In this document: positions 17,312 to 26,041 of the stretch, piece after piece | How the letters are laid out: each line of letters opens with the position of its first letter | Numbering within the stretch: position 1 is the stretch's first letter | Assembly: GCF_024320865.1 (NCBI RefSeq) | Contig: NZ_JANDBD010000009.1 | Span: 40,607-104,606 of the forward strand | Direction of reading: 5' to 3' | From: Mycolicibacterium arenosum | GTDB taxonomy: Bacteria; Actinomycetota; Actinomycetes; Mycobacteriales; Mycobacteriaceae | DNA: 64,000 bases | Program-made: the position numbers and the translations under genes | The notes under the pieces: generated by a model | What the model was told of the DNA's origin: nothing | The model's input: only the letters and a program-made list of their open reading frames with translations | The model's database searches: none

Positions 17312-18532
17312 TCAGGGCCTTCCGACTCTGCGATGGTCGGGCACCAACTGCATGACCTGGTCGAGAGGCTGGTCGTCGGGCCACGGCACCACGTCGACGC
17401 CGATCGTGCGCATATCGCGGTACATGAACGAGCGCTGCATCGCCCACATCCGGTGGATCAGCGGGTCCTGATCGTCGGCGAACGGCGCGCGCGACAGCAC
17501 GTCGACCGCGACCACGACGTGCCCGCGCCTGCACAGTTCGATCAGGGCGAGCGCGAAGTCGGTGTCCAGCAGCGTGGAGAACGCGATGACGATGGCACCG
17601 GCGGGCAGAGCCGCACGCGGGGCCAGCGTGCCGGACGTCACCTCGTAGTCCGCACCGGCCGCGAGCACGGCGTCGAGCACCCGGTAGAACTGGCGCCTGC
17701 CGATATCGGCTCCCAGCCAACGCGGTTGGGCGCCGAGGGCGACGACGCCCGCGCGGTCACCGTTGCGCAGCGCCGTCTGCACCACCTGCACGGCTCCCCG
17801 CACCGTACGTTCGGTCGCCGCAGTGGCGGGGCCGGCGGGCTGGTCGTAGGTGTCGACGAGTACGACGACGTCGGCGGCGCGCTCACTCAACCGCTCGGTG
17901 ACGTGCAGGCTGCCCCGCCGCGCGCTCACCGGCCAGTTCACGCTGCGCAGTTGATCGCCGGGCACGTAGGCTCTGATGTTGCCGTACTCGACGCCCCTGC
18001 CGACGTAGGCCGTGAGGTGCGTGCCCAGCCGGTCGAGCAACTCGGTGCGCGGCAGCGGGGTCACCTGTGGCGGAGCGACCGGGAACACGAACAACTCGGC
18101 GGCGTCGACGGTGCCGGTTCCGGTGAGCAGCCCGCCGCGGGCGGAGACCCTGCACCGCGCCCGCACGGGATAGCGTCCCCACCGCTGCGCCGATACCGTG
18201 AGTTCGGTTGTCCGCGTGTCACTCTCGATGTCCATCCCGGCGCAGGGCTCGATCGTCAGGTCCGCGTTCTCGGCCCGCACCGTGAGCGTCACCCGTTCGG
18301 TCTCGAAGCAGCGGAGCACACCCGGCGTGGCGTGCACCAAGACCGCCCGCGGTGGCGGCTGCCAGCGGATCGATGCGAGCAGTCCGAGCATCGGTGCGGC
18401 GAAGGCGATCAACTGCCACTGCGAGGTGACCACCGCGACCGCGAGTGCGATACCGGCGCACGTCGCGAGCGCACGGGTGAGCGACGATGTGCGCCAGGTG
18501 ATCTCGACATCCACCGACCGCTCGTCGATCAC
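17312..18532 (-). CDS. DUF58 domain protein
   Basis: A 406-residue protein: two membrane segments near the N-terminus (about 15-60), a beta-rich region, then the DUF58 core with VGRGVEYGNIRAYVPGDQLRSVNWPVSAR and a vWA-like fold around VVVLVDTYDQPAG. DUF58 proteins partner MoxR ATPases and are thought to help mature or assemble cell-surface or metal-containing complexes. The start GTG overlaps the moxR stop (GTGA at 18532-18529). Confidence 0.85.
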   Translation of the reverse strand: MIDERSVDVEITWRTSSLTRALATCAGIALAVAVVTSQWQLIAFAAPMLGLLASIRWQPPPRAVLVHATPGVLRCFETERVTLTVRAENADLTIEPCAGMDIESDTRTTELTVSAQRWGRYPVRARCRVSARGGLLTGTGTVDAAELFVFPVAPPQVTPLPRTELLDRLGTHLTAYVGRGVEYGNIRAYVPGDQLRSVNWPVSARRGSLHVTERLSERAADVVVLVDTYDQPAGPATAATERTVRGAVQVVQTALRNGDRAGVVALGAQPRWLGADIGRRQFYRVLDAVLAAGADYEVTSGTLAPRAALPAGAIVIAFSTLLDTDFALALIELCRRGHVVVAVDVLSRAPFADDQDPLIHRMWAMQRSFMYRDMRTIGVDVVPWPDDQPLDQVMQLVPDHRRVGRP

Positions 18533-19488
18533 GTCGCTCCGCGGGTGCGCGGTACCGGAACCCGGCGCAGCAGCTCGTCGATCACGTCGCGGCTGCGCAC
18601 CTGACGCACCCACATCTCCGGGCGCAGGCTGATGCGGTGCGCCATCGCGGGTCCGGCCAACGCCTTGACGTCCTCGGGGATGACGTAGTCGCGACCCAGG
18701 AGCAGCGCACGGGCGCGGGCCAGCTGAACCAGGTCGAGCTCAGCGCGCGGACTCGCTCCGACCGCCACCTGCGGGTGCTGTCTGCTCGCGACGGCCAGCG
18801 ACACCACGTACTGCAGGATGTCGTCGTGCACCGTGACGTCCTCCACGGCCTGACGCATGGCGATCACGTCGCGCGCGTCGACGACCTGGTCGACGGCCTG
18901 CTCCGGGACGCCCCGTTCGAGACGGCGCTGCAGCATCGAAACCTCCTCCGCCTCAGACAGATACCGGAGTTCCAGCCGCACCGTGAAGCGGTCGAGTTGC
19001 GCCTCCGGTAGCGGGTAGGTGCCCTCGTACTCGATTGGGTTGTCGGTCGCCAACACGATGAACGGGTCCGGCAGCGGATGCGTCGTGCCGTCGATGCTGA
19101 CCTGCCGCTCCGCCATCGCCTCCAGCAGCGCGGCCTGTGTCTTGGGCGGCGTGCGGTTCACCTCGTCGGCCAGCAGCAGGTTGCCGAACACCGGGCCGCG
19201 CCGGAACTCGAAGCGCCCGGACTGCATGTCGTAGATGGTCGAGCCGAGGAGGTCGGCGGGCAACAGGTCGGGGGTGAACTGCACACGCGTGAAGTTCAGC
19301 CCCAGAGCGCTGGCGAACGAACGGGCGATGAGGGTCTTCCCCAGGCCGGGCAGATCCTCGATGAGGACGTGCCCACGCGCGAGCACCGCGGTGAGGATCA
19401 GCGTGAGGGCGGCGCGTCTGCCGACGACCACCCGCTGAATCTCGTCGAGCACGGCGTCACAGCGCGCGGCGGTCGTCGGTGCCGTCAT
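18529..19488 (-). CDS. moxR3: MoxR-type AAA+ ATPase
   Basis: A 319-residue AAA+ protein of the MoxR family. Walker A is GLGKTLIA, Walker B LLLADEVNRTPPKTQAALLEAM, sensor 1 VLATDNPIEYEGTYPLPEAQLDRF, followed by the lid region AVGASPRAELDLVQLARA. MoxR proteins act as chaperone-like ATPases with DUF58/vWA partners. The gene order (DUF4129, 160-residue protein, MoxR, DUF58, membrane protein) matches Rv3166c-Rv3162c, hence the symbol, which is from memory. ATGA overlaps on both sides show a tight operon. Confidence 0.85.
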   Translation of the reverse strand: MTAPTTAARCDAVLDEIQRVVVGRRAALTLILTAVLARGHVLIEDLPGLGKTLIARSFASALGLNFTRVQFTPDLLPADLLGSTIYDMQSGRFEFRRGPVFGNLLLADEVNRTPPKTQAALLEAMAERQVSIDGTTHPLPDPFIVLATDNPIEYEGTYPLPEAQLDRFTVRLELRYLSEAEEVSMLQRRLERGVPEQAVDQVVDARDVIAMRQAVEDVTVHDDILQYVVSLAVASRQHPQVAVGASPRAELDLVQLARARALLLGRDYVIPEDVKALAGPAMAHRISLRPEMWVRQVRSRDVIDELLRRVPVPRTRGAT

Positions 19489-19967
19489 ATTCGCTCCAAC
19501 CGTTGCAGCAGTTCATCGAGCACCTCTCGGCCGGGTCCCGGCTCGTGATTTCCGGTGCGGGATACGTTGTCGGGATCGACCCACTGCCACAGTTCGGTCC
19601 CGAAGACCATCTCGGCGGTGGCCTCGAAAGCGTTGGCGTCCTTGCTCTTACGCTGCCCGGTGGCGAGCTCGAACTGACGGGCCAGCATCGGTCGCAGATG
19701 CTTGTCCCAGTCGGTGCGCGTCGTCTCCGCCCGCGCGATCAGCGTCTCGGTGCGCACCAGCCAGCGGCGCAGCGACTCCGCCGGGTCACGGGCGTGCGAA
19801 TCGTCGTAGCCGTCCTGTCTCCGCGTCATGGCCCAGCGAACGCCGAGCACCCCGGTCGCCGCCATCACCCCGGCGGCGATCAGCACGGCCTCGCGTTCCG
19901 GAGTCAGCAGCATCGTCAGCTCGGTCAGCGCGATGAGTGCGACGGCCAGGACGACGTAGAGCTTCAC
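19485..19967 (-). CDS. Conserved membrane protein of the moxR3-type operon
   Basis: A 160-residue protein with two membrane segments at about 3-45 and a soluble C-terminal part rich in charged residues (WDKHLRPMLARQFELATGQRKSKDANAF, then FGTELWQWVDP). Length and place match Rv3165c. I do not recognise a wider domain. GTG at 19967 overlaps the upstream stop (GTGA). Confidence 0.7.
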   Translation of the reverse strand: MKLYVVLAVALIALTELTMLLTPEREAVLIAAGVMAATGVLGVRWAMTRRQDGYDDSHARDPAESLRRWLVRTETLIARAETTRTDWDKHLRPMLARQFELATGQRKSKDANAFEATAEMVFGTELWQWVDPDNVSRTGNHEPGPGREVLDELLQRLERI

Positions 19968-20908
19968 GCGGGGCTCCGCATCTCGGCGAGCACCTGGTTG
20001 AGTACGTCGACGGCCGTCGCCCGGTGGCTCTCGTTCATCACGTGCGGGCTGAACCGGGCCTCCTCGAACAGGTGCACGAGTCGGGTTGCGGCGCCGGGTC
20101 GGAGCGCGTGCTGTTCGACGGCGCGGGCCAGCACCTCCGACGCGGTGTCGAAGTCCTGCGGCGCGGCGCCGGGAACACGAGCGAGTTCGCGTTCCATGGC
20201 GACGTAGCACGCGATGATCGCCATCCGCGGCTCCCGGTTCAGGTCCCCCACCTCGGCAAGCCCGACTTCGGCTGCGCGAGCTAGGCTTTCGGAGTCACCC
20301 GCTCCGTCGGTGTGCGCACTCGGCGCTTCGGGCGCGGCGGTGACCGCACTCCGCGGCGAGCGGCGCGCGGCGACGACGGTGCCCACCGCGAGCACGAGCA
20401 GGAACACCACGGTGGCGGCGTAGAAGTAGCCCAGTGGGTTCGGCCCGTTCGGTGCCGGCTCCGGTGGCTCCGGAGCCTGCGGCGCCGTGGGCGCGCCCGG
20501 AGCGACGTCGCGCGCGGTGCCCGGTGCGGAACCCGGCGGGTCCAGCGCGTCACCACCGCCGAGCCTGCTCAGCACGACGGATAGCGTCAGCCACACCAGC
20601 ACGACGAGGAACGCGACGAGCGCGGACCGCCACGTCAGCCGTCCGGCGTCGCCACGCAGCCACGTCGGGGTACTGCTCTCCTCGGCGCGGGCCGCCGTGC
20701 GCTGCCGCGACCGCACGATGACGGCGAGCATCACCACGGCAACGGCGGCGAACAGCATGACGAGGACCACGACGAGGGACGCGGGGTTGTCGGGCACCGG
20801 CTCGCGCGGCTTCCGCTCAGCGCCCGGCACGGTGCCGCGCAACGCCACCGCCGCGATGATCGTCAGCGCCGCGAGCGCCAGCATCGATCGGGCGGACCTG
20901 TCGGTCAT
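19964..20908 (-). CDS. DUF4129 domain membrane protein
   Basis: A 314-residue protein with membrane segments at about 8-25, 42-65, 92-112 and 155-180, a Pro-rich linker between the third and fourth, and a cytosolic C-terminal DUF4129 domain (YVAMERELARVPG, then LVHLFEEARFSPHVMNESHR). DUF4129 occurs with MoxR/DUF58/transglutaminase operons. The ATG at 20908 follows GGAGGT and starts the operon. Its promoter overlaps the end of the esterase gene. Confidence 0.8.
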   Translation of the reverse strand: MTDRSARSMLALAALTIIAAVALRGTVPGAERKPREPVPDNPASLVVVLVMLFAAVAVVMLAVIVRSRQRTAARAEESSTPTWLRGDAGRLTWRSALVAFLVVLVWLTLSVVLSRLGGGDALDPPGSAPGTARDVAPGAPTAPQAPEPPEPAPNGPNPLGYFYAATVVFLLVLAVGTVVAARRSPRSAVTAAPEAPSAHTDGAGDSESLARAAEVGLAEVGDLNREPRMAIIACYVAMERELARVPGAAPQDFDTASEVLARAVEQHALRPGAATRLVHLFEEARFSPHVMNESHRATAVDVLNQVLAEMRSPA

Positions 20909-20933
20909 CGGCGACCTCCGTGCTGACTCCTCG

Positions 20934-20939
20934 ATACTA
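20934..20939 (-). promoter_or_regulatory. -10 box TAGTAT of the moxR3-type operon
   Basis: TAGTAT lies 25 nt before the DUF4129 ATG and its TAG is the stop codon of the upstream esterase. The -35 is weak (TGACCA, 16-nt spacer). This would let the moxR operon be transcribed apart from the esterase operon. Confidence 0.4.
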
Positions 20940-22103
20940 GAGCGGCCCCTGGCCGTGGTCACGCAACCACGTGGCGGTGAGCTGGCGGTACGCCTGCTGG
21001 CCGATGCTGCCGGTCCTGGCATCGAATACGTGGTCGGCGTAGGGCACCGAGACGAGTTGCGCGTCGACCCCCGCGCGTCGCGCCGCATCGACGAACCGAT
21101 GGGTCGCGCCGACGGGCACCAGGTGGTCGGCCGCGCCGACGAGGATCAACGTCGGCGGCGCCGTGGGGCCCAGATGCGTCGCCGACGCGATCGCCGCGTA
21201 GCGGTCCGGGTGCTCGGCGGGGGTGCCACCGGTGTAGGCGCCCGCCATGCCACGTGAGGTGTCGCCGAGGATCGCGTCCGAGTTGACGTAGAAGTCGGCC
21301 GGGTCGACGGCCGGGTACAGGGCGGTGACGGCTGACACGGCGGGAATGTCTCCACCACAGGAGGATTGGAGCTCGTCGCGGGCCCTGAGATACGCCGTGT
21401 TGATGGCCAGGTTGCCTCCGGCCGAGTCGCCGGACAGCGACAGCCGAGTCGGGTCCCCGCCGTAGGCCGCGGCGTTGTTCGCGACCCAGACCAGCGCGCA
21501 GCCGAGCTGGCTCTGCACGACGTTCCACAGGTGCCGGTCGGCCGACGACAGCGAGTAGTCGACGGTGATGGTGAGCCATCCGCGATCCGCGAACCACCTC
21601 ATGTCGGCGCTCTTCGCGTCGCGGGCCCCGGCGACCCACCCACCGCCGTGTATGTAGACGAGGACGGGTGCCCGACCGCCCCCTGCGGGGGGCCGGTACA
21701 CGCTGACGTTCAGCGGTTCGCCGTCGAACGTCGAGTAGGCCAGCTGCGCATCGGGTACCGAGCCGGCGTCGGTGAACACCCGCAGCGTCTCGGCGATGTC
21801 GATGTCCGCACCCGCGTTCTCCACCGCCGACACCATCCGGGCCGTGACGGCGGTCCCGCCCACCGCGATCGCGAGCGCCACGGCGACGAGGACACTCGCG
21901 TACCGCCCGCGGTGGCGCCACCGGATCGCGAAGGCGGCCAGCCCGCAGGCCACCGCCACCAACACCACCCAGGTTATCACGGGCGGCACGAAACCGGTGG
22001 CGAGGCCCAGCACCGGCACGCCCGAGAGAAACGTGCCGAGGACGCCGACGCCGAGCGCAGCGAGTATCGCCGTCAGCGCGCCCAGCGCGATCCGTCGGAT
22101 CAA
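20937..22103 (-). CDS. Membrane-anchored esterase/lipase, hormone-sensitive-lipase type
   Basis: A 388-residue protein. Three membrane segments fill residues 1-90. The alpha/beta hydrolase follows with the oxyanion motif YIHGGGW, nucleophile Ser in SGDSAGGN, an acid in GAADHLVPV and His in DHVFD. It should cleave acyl esters on the outer side of the membrane. It resembles mycobacterial Lip-type esterases. The TTG start overlaps the upstream SRPBCC stop (TTGA), so the two are coupled. Confidence 0.82.
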   Translation of the reverse strand: MIRRIALGALTAILAALGVGVLGTFLSGVPVLGLATGFVPPVITWVVLVAVACGLAAFAIRWRHRGRYASVLVAVALAIAVGGTAVTARMVSAVENAGADIDIAETLRVFTDAGSVPDAQLAYSTFDGEPLNVSVYRPPAGGGRAPVLVYIHGGGWVAGARDAKSADMRWFADRGWLTITVDYSLSSADRHLWNVVQSQLGCALVWVANNAAAYGGDPTRLSLSGDSAGGNLAINTAYLRARDELQSSCGGDIPAVSAVTALYPAVDPADFYVNSDAILGDTSRGMAGAYTGGTPAEHPDRYAAIASATHLGPTAPPTLILVGAADHLVPVGATHRFVDAARRAGVDAQLVSVPYADHVFDARTGSIGQQAYRQLTATWLRDHGQGPL

Positions 22104-22570
22104 GCCGTTGCGCCCGAAGAGGTTTCGCGTTCCGCCGCTGCGACGAGCTGCCGGGAGAGCAGGACCAGCGCGCCGCGGAGGGCGGCCCGAACGGCTGGCC
22201 CCGTGCCACGCAGACCCTCGGTGAACGACCCCGACCAGATCAACTCGGTGCCGCCGGAGGCGTTGGGGGTGAACAGGACCTCGGCGCGGTAGTCCTTCGC
22301 GGGGCCCGAGCCGGCGAAGGTGTACACGTGCTTGCGGTCCGGCTCGTACACGAGGGTCTCCTCACGCATCAGAACCGGCCACATCCCCACCTTGCGGATG
22401 GCGCCGACTCCTGCGGGTGCCGGGACGCCCTCCCGGTCCCAGCTGGCCTGCAGGATGAGCGGCTTGCCCCACTTCGCCCAACTCGGTCCGTCGGTCTCCA
22501 TCCGGAACAGCGTGGCGGGCGGTGCGGTGCTGGTGCGTCTGAGCTGAAACGAGAAGGTCCGGCCCGTCAT
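22100..22570 (-). CDS. SRPBCC family protein
   Basis: A 156-residue polyketide-cyclase/START-like protein: FSFQLRRTSTAPPATLFRMETDG, WGKPLILQASWDREG, VRKVG-type strand and ELIWSGSFTEGLRGTGPAVRAALR near the end. ATG 22570 has GGAGG nearby. It is coupled to the membrane esterase and may present or shield a hydrophobic ligand. Ligand unknown. Confidence 0.75.
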   Translation of the reverse strand: MTGRTFSFQLRRTSTAPPATLFRMETDGPSWAKWGKPLILQASWDREGVPAPAGVGAIRKVGMWPVLMREETLVYEPDRKHVYTFAGSGPAKDYRAEVLFTPNASGGTELIWSGSFTEGLRGTGPAVRAALRGALVLLSRQLVAAAERETSSGATA

Positions 22571-22613
22571 TACGCCTCCAGGAGTCGGTGGTTCCCCGAA
22601 TTCTCGACGGACC

Positions 22614-23519
22614 CTACCCGAGCGTGGGAAGGGTGGTTCCCGTCTCGCGCTCGGCGAACTCCCAGAGGCGACCCGCGACGTCGTAGTCGCAGGCCAGGGT
22701 GGAACGGCCGATCAGCACCGGGGAGCCGCGCAGGCCCCGCACTCCGTCGACGCCGACGTAGCTTCCCGGCGGGATCGGTTCGCTGATGCAGTACAGCGTC
22801 GGTCCGGCGCCCTCGCTGATGTCGTTGGCGAGTAGTCCGCCGACTGCCTGCACGCCGCGGTGCAGGACCGACATCAGCGGCTTATCCGAGACGTGGGAGA
22901 GGTTCGACGCCACCCAGCCGGGATGCGTGAGTTGGCTCACCACAGGCGATTTCGCCTCCCGCAGCCGACGGTCGAGCTCCAGGCCCCACAGCATCACCGC
23001 GAGCTTCGACCGCGCGTAGGCGCCCATGACGTTGTACTTGGTGCTGCGCAGGTGCAGGTCGTCGAGGCGCAGTCGGGCCGACTTGTGCGCGTCCGATCCG
23101 ACGTTGACGATCTGCGTCCGGATTCGGTCGAAGATCAGGTTCGTCAGCGCGAACGGGCCCAGGAAGTTGGTCCCGATCGTCATCTCGAACCCGTCGACGG
23201 TGTCGGCCCGGTGCTGCGACAGCGCGCCCGCGTTGTTGACGAGGATGTCGATGCCCGAGCACACCTCGTCCAGCAGGGCCGGGAACGCCCGCACCGACGC
23301 CTGGTCGGCGAGATCGAGCCTGAGCACCGAGGTGGTGCCGCCGATCTCCCGCGCTCGTTGCGCGCCGAGCTCGGTGTTGCGGACGGCCATGATCACGTGG
23401 GCGCCGGCGCGAGCGAGGGCCTGCGCGGTTCCGAGGCCGACGCCGTTGGTCGCACCCGTCACGACGATGTGCTTGCCGGTCAAGTCGCCGAGGCGAGCCG
23501 GCGTCCATGCTGAGGTCAC
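22614..23519 (-). CDS. Short-chain dehydrogenase/reductase
   Basis: A 301-residue classical SDR: TGATNGVG for NAD(P) binding, DLADQASVRAF, NNAGALS, and the YARSK active-site Tyr-Lys. It resembles the retinol-dehydrogenase/WW-oxidoreductase-like SDRs. GTG at 23519 is preceded by TACCCT 7 nt upstream, suggesting a leaderless mRNA. It is the first gene of a run that continues into the SRPBCC protein and esterase (44-nt gap). Substrate unknown. Confidence 0.85.
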   Translation of the reverse strand: MTSAWTPARLGDLTGKHIVVTGATNGVGLGTAQALARAGAHVIMAVRNTELGAQRAREIGGTTSVLRLDLADQASVRAFPALLDEVCSGIDILVNNAGALSQHRADTVDGFEMTIGTNFLGPFALTNLIFDRIRTQIVNVGSDAHKSARLRLDDLHLRSTKYNVMGAYARSKLAVMLWGLELDRRLREAKSPVVSQLTHPGWVASNLSHVSDKPLMSVLHRGVQAVGGLLANDISEGAGPTLYCISEPIPPGSYVGVDGVRGLRGSPVLIGRSTLACDYDVAGRLWEFAERETGTTLPTLG

Positions 23520-23526
23520 GCGACCG

Positions 23527-23532
23527 AGGGTA
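23527..23532 (-). promoter_or_regulatory. -10 box TACCCT, leaderless SDR promoter
   Basis: TACCCT ends 7 nt before the SDR GTG; no Shine-Dalgarno sequence is present. Confidence 0.45.
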
Positions 23533-23554
23533 GATGGCCGGGCTTCGGTTGCTT

Positions 23555-23600
23555 GTTACGGGAAAATGATTCCGTGTTACGGCCGTGTTACACGTATGCT
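23555..23600 (+). promoter_or_regulatory. Leaderless promoter with three phased GTTAC repeats
   Basis: The -10 TATGCT (23595-23600) ends 6 nt before the ATG at 23607. GTTAC occurs at 23555, 23576 and 23587, steps of 21 and 11 bp, so on one face of the helix. The last two lie in CGTGTTAC direct repeats, and 23584-23594 (CGTGTTACACG) is also a palindrome. Confidence 0.45.
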
Positions 23601-23606
23601 GGCGCC

Positions 23607-23975
23607 ATGCGCACGAAGACGGTGTTCACCGAGGTCGAAGCACTGCTGTGCCGCGACGAGTTCCGTTACGTGTCACCGCTGGCGCTCGAGATCCACGTCC
23701 GCGCCGTGGCGCGGTGCGTGCGCGGCGCGAACCCCGCGTTCATCGCCGACACCGGCCTCGACGCCATCGCGCCCGGCCCGGTCACCACGCTCGCCGCGGC
23801 GGAACTGTGTCTCGCCGGTGTGTGGCACCGTGCCGGGAGCGGCTACGGCGGCTACGTCATCAGCGACGACCAGCTGATCGACCACCTGGCCGAGGCCCCG
23901 CTGCTGCGCGGACTCAAGGCCGCCTGCCGCCGATGGTGGCGCGAGTTGAACAGCGAGCGGTTCATCCCGCTGTAG
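23607..23975 (+). CDS. Small conserved protein of unknown function
   Basis: A 122-residue soluble protein beginning MRTKTVFTEVEALLC. It has two or three Cys residues, an AIAPGPVTTLAAAELCLAGVWHRAGSGYGGY middle and a basic Trp-rich end (LKAACRRWWRELNSERFIPL). No domain recognised. ATG 23607 is supported by the leaderless promoter. It is divergent from the SDR and ends 9 nt before the convergent response-regulator stop. Confidence 0.6.
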   Translation: MRTKTVFTEVEALLCRDEFRYVSPLALEIHVRAVARCVRGANPAFIADTGLDAIAPGPVTTLAAAELCLAGVWHRAGSGYGGYVISDDQLIDHLAEAPLLRGLKAACRRWWRELNSERFIPL

Positions 23976-23984
23976 GTCGGTCGT

Positions 23985-24425
23985 TCAGAACTGCGGCAGC
24001 CGGACCACCTGGACGAAGAACTCGTCGATCTGGCGGACCGCGCTCATGAACTGATCCACGTCGACGGGCTTGGTCACGTAGGCGTTGGCGTGCAGCTTGT
24101 AGCTCTTGAGGATGTCCTCCTCGGCCGACGACGTCGTGAGCACGACGACCGGGATGTGGCAGAGGTCGGCGTCGGACTTGATCTGCTCGAGCAACTGGCG
24201 GCCGTCGTACTTCGGCAGGTTGAGGTCGAGCAGAATCAGCTCCGGGCGGGGCGCGTTCTCGTACGCGCCGCGCTGGTAGAGGAAGTCGAGGCCCTCCTCG
24301 CCGTCGCGCGCCACGTGCAGCGTGTTCTTGATCTTGTTGTGTTCGAAGGCCTCACGGGTGATCAGTTCGTCACCGGGATCGTCTTCGACCAACAGGATGT
24401 CGATCACTCGGGCGTCAGAGGTCAT
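23985..24425 (-). CDS. Single-domain response regulator (Rcp1/CheY-like)
   Basis: A 146-residue receiver domain with no output domain. The acidic pair is EDDPGDE near residue 14, the phosphoacceptor is D67 in LLDLNLP, the Thr switch is in VVLTTSSAEED and the Lys in YVTKPVDVDQF. The extended form with a YQRG insert is typical of Rcp-type partners of phytochrome-like kinases. The ATG overlaps the histidine kinase stop (ATGA), so it is its likely phosphate acceptor. Confidence 0.88.
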   Translation of the reverse strand: MTSDARVIDILLVEDDPGDELITREAFEHNKIKNTLHVARDGEEGLDFLYQRGAYENAPRPELILLDLNLPKYDGRQLLEQIKSDADLCHIPVVVLTTSSAEEDILKSYKLHANAYVTKPVDVDQFMSAVRQIDEFFVQVVRLPQF

Positions 24426-26041
24426 GCAGGCGGTCCTTCCAGAGCTGCCGCCGGGGCGTCATCCGCCTCGGCGCGGTCGTCTGCGGTCGCCAGAGGCTTG
24501 ACGGGCAGGGTGAACGTGAACTGAGTACCGGCGGTGTAGTCGTTGTCGATCCAGATGCTTCCACCGTGGTGCTCAACGATCTTCTTACAGAGTGCCAGTC
24601 CGATGCCAGTCCCGCTGTACACCTCCCTGGCGTGCAGCCGTTGGAAGATGACGAAGACCTTGTCGGAGAACTCCTCGCTGATGCCGATGCCGTTATCCGA
24701 GACCGTGAACACCCACAGCCCCTCGCGCTCCTCGGTGCCCGCCGCGCAGTCGATGACGACCCGCGGTGCCACCTCGGGCTTGCGGAACTTGATCGCGTTG
24801 CCCACCAGGTTCTGCCACAGCATCGTGAGCAGCGTCGGGTCACCCTCGACCGTCGGCAGTGGTCCGGTGCGGACGATCTCGGCGCCCGACTCCTCGATCG
24901 CGGCCGACAGGTTGCCCAGCGCGTCGTCCAGCTCGTCGTCCAGCGGGACGTCGGCGGACGCGGCGTTCAGCCTGCCGACGCGCGAGAACGTCAGCAGGTC
25001 GTTGATCAGGACCTGCATCCGCTTGGCGCCGTCGACGGCGTAGCCGATGTACTCGGTGCCGCGGCCGTCGAGTTGGTCGCCGTAGCGCTTCTCCAACAGC
25101 TGGCAGAACGACGCGACCTTGCGCAGCGGCTCCTGCAGATCGTGCGACGCCACGTAGGCGAACTGCTCGAGCTCGGCGTTGGAACGTCGCAGCTCGATGG
25201 TCTGCTCGTCCAGCAGAGCCGAAGCCGCTCTCGAGGTCTCGAGTTCCGCGACGACGCGCTGCCGCATGTTCTCGACGTCGGCCGCCATGGCCCGGATGTC
25301 CTTCGGGCCGCGCGGCACGATCTTCTCGCTGAAATCGCCCTCGGTGATCCGCCTGCACTGCTCGGCCAGCATGGCCAGCGGCCGGTTGATGGCGCGGTGC
25401 GAGACGATCGCCAGCAGGATCGCCGTCACGAAGAACGCGACGATCATGACGATCAGCACCCAGTCCCGCCAGCTGCGCATATCGACGAGCTGATCGGCGT
25501 AGGCGTCACGGACGGTTTGCAGATTGTCGGTCTGGACGGTGAAAAGGCGACGGATCTCGTCGAACTCGTTCTTGCCCGTGGCGACCAGGGCGGGGTCGAC
25601 GGTCCTCGGATTGCCTGGTGTGACGCTCGCGATGAGCGGCTCGGCGTACGCCGAGCGCCACGTGGCCACGGCCTCCTCGATCGCCTCGAGGTCCGCCACC
25701 TGCTCGAGCCTGCCGCCGAGCAGGTTCCGCATCGCGTCCACCGCAGCGCGCTCGTCCCGCTGGCCGTCGTAGTACGGGTCGAGGAACTGCCGATCCGCAC
25801 TGATCGCATAGCCCCTGGTCGCCGTCTCCTGATCACGCAACGCCGCCTGCAGCTGGTAGGAGGCGATGCGGGCGGGCCCGATCTCGTCGGTCCACTCCTG
25901 CGTCGCGTCGTCGGCGCGCTGCACCAGCACGGCGCCCGCGACCGCTCCGGCCAGCACCACGCCGCCCATGACGACGAGCACCAGCGTCTGCCACCCCTGC
26001 ACCGTGAGCCTGCGCCCGGCGCTGCGTTCCTTCTCGGTCAC
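24422..26041 (-). CDS. CHASE3-HAMP sensor histidine kinase
   Basis: A 539-residue membrane kinase. Membrane segments at about 18-40 and 194-214 enclose an extracellular CHASE3-type helical sensor (QLQAALRDQETATRGYAIS). HAMP follows, then a HisKA domain with H300 in YVASHDLQEPLRKV, the phytochrome-kinase form, and a HATPase domain (NLVGNAIKFRKPE, VSDNGIGI, GTGIGLALCKKIVEHHGG). GTG 26041 overlaps the preceding stop (GTGA). It sits between a receiver-PP2C protein and a single receiver, both likely partners. The signal is unknown. Confidence 0.9.
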   Translation of the reverse strand: MTEKERSAGRRLTVQGWQTLVLVVMGGVVLAGAVAGAVLVQRADDATQEWTDEIGPARIASYQLQAALRDQETATRGYAISADRQFLDPYYDGQRDERAAVDAMRNLLGGRLEQVADLEAIEEAVATWRSAYAEPLIASVTPGNPRTVDPALVATGKNEFDEIRRLFTVQTDNLQTVRDAYADQLVDMRSWRDWVLIVMIVAFFVTAILLAIVSHRAINRPLAMLAEQCRRITEGDFSEKIVPRGPKDIRAMAADVENMRQRVVAELETSRAASALLDEQTIELRRSNAELEQFAYVASHDLQEPLRKVASFCQLLEKRYGDQLDGRGTEYIGYAVDGAKRMQVLINDLLTFSRVGRLNAASADVPLDDELDDALGNLSAAIEESGAEIVRTGPLPTVEGDPTLLTMLWQNLVGNAIKFRKPEVAPRVVIDCAAGTEEREGLWVFTVSDNGIGISEEFSDKVFVIFQRLHAREVYSGTGIGLALCKKIVEHHGGSIWIDNDYTAGTQFTFTLPVKPLATADDRAEADDAPAAALEGPPA

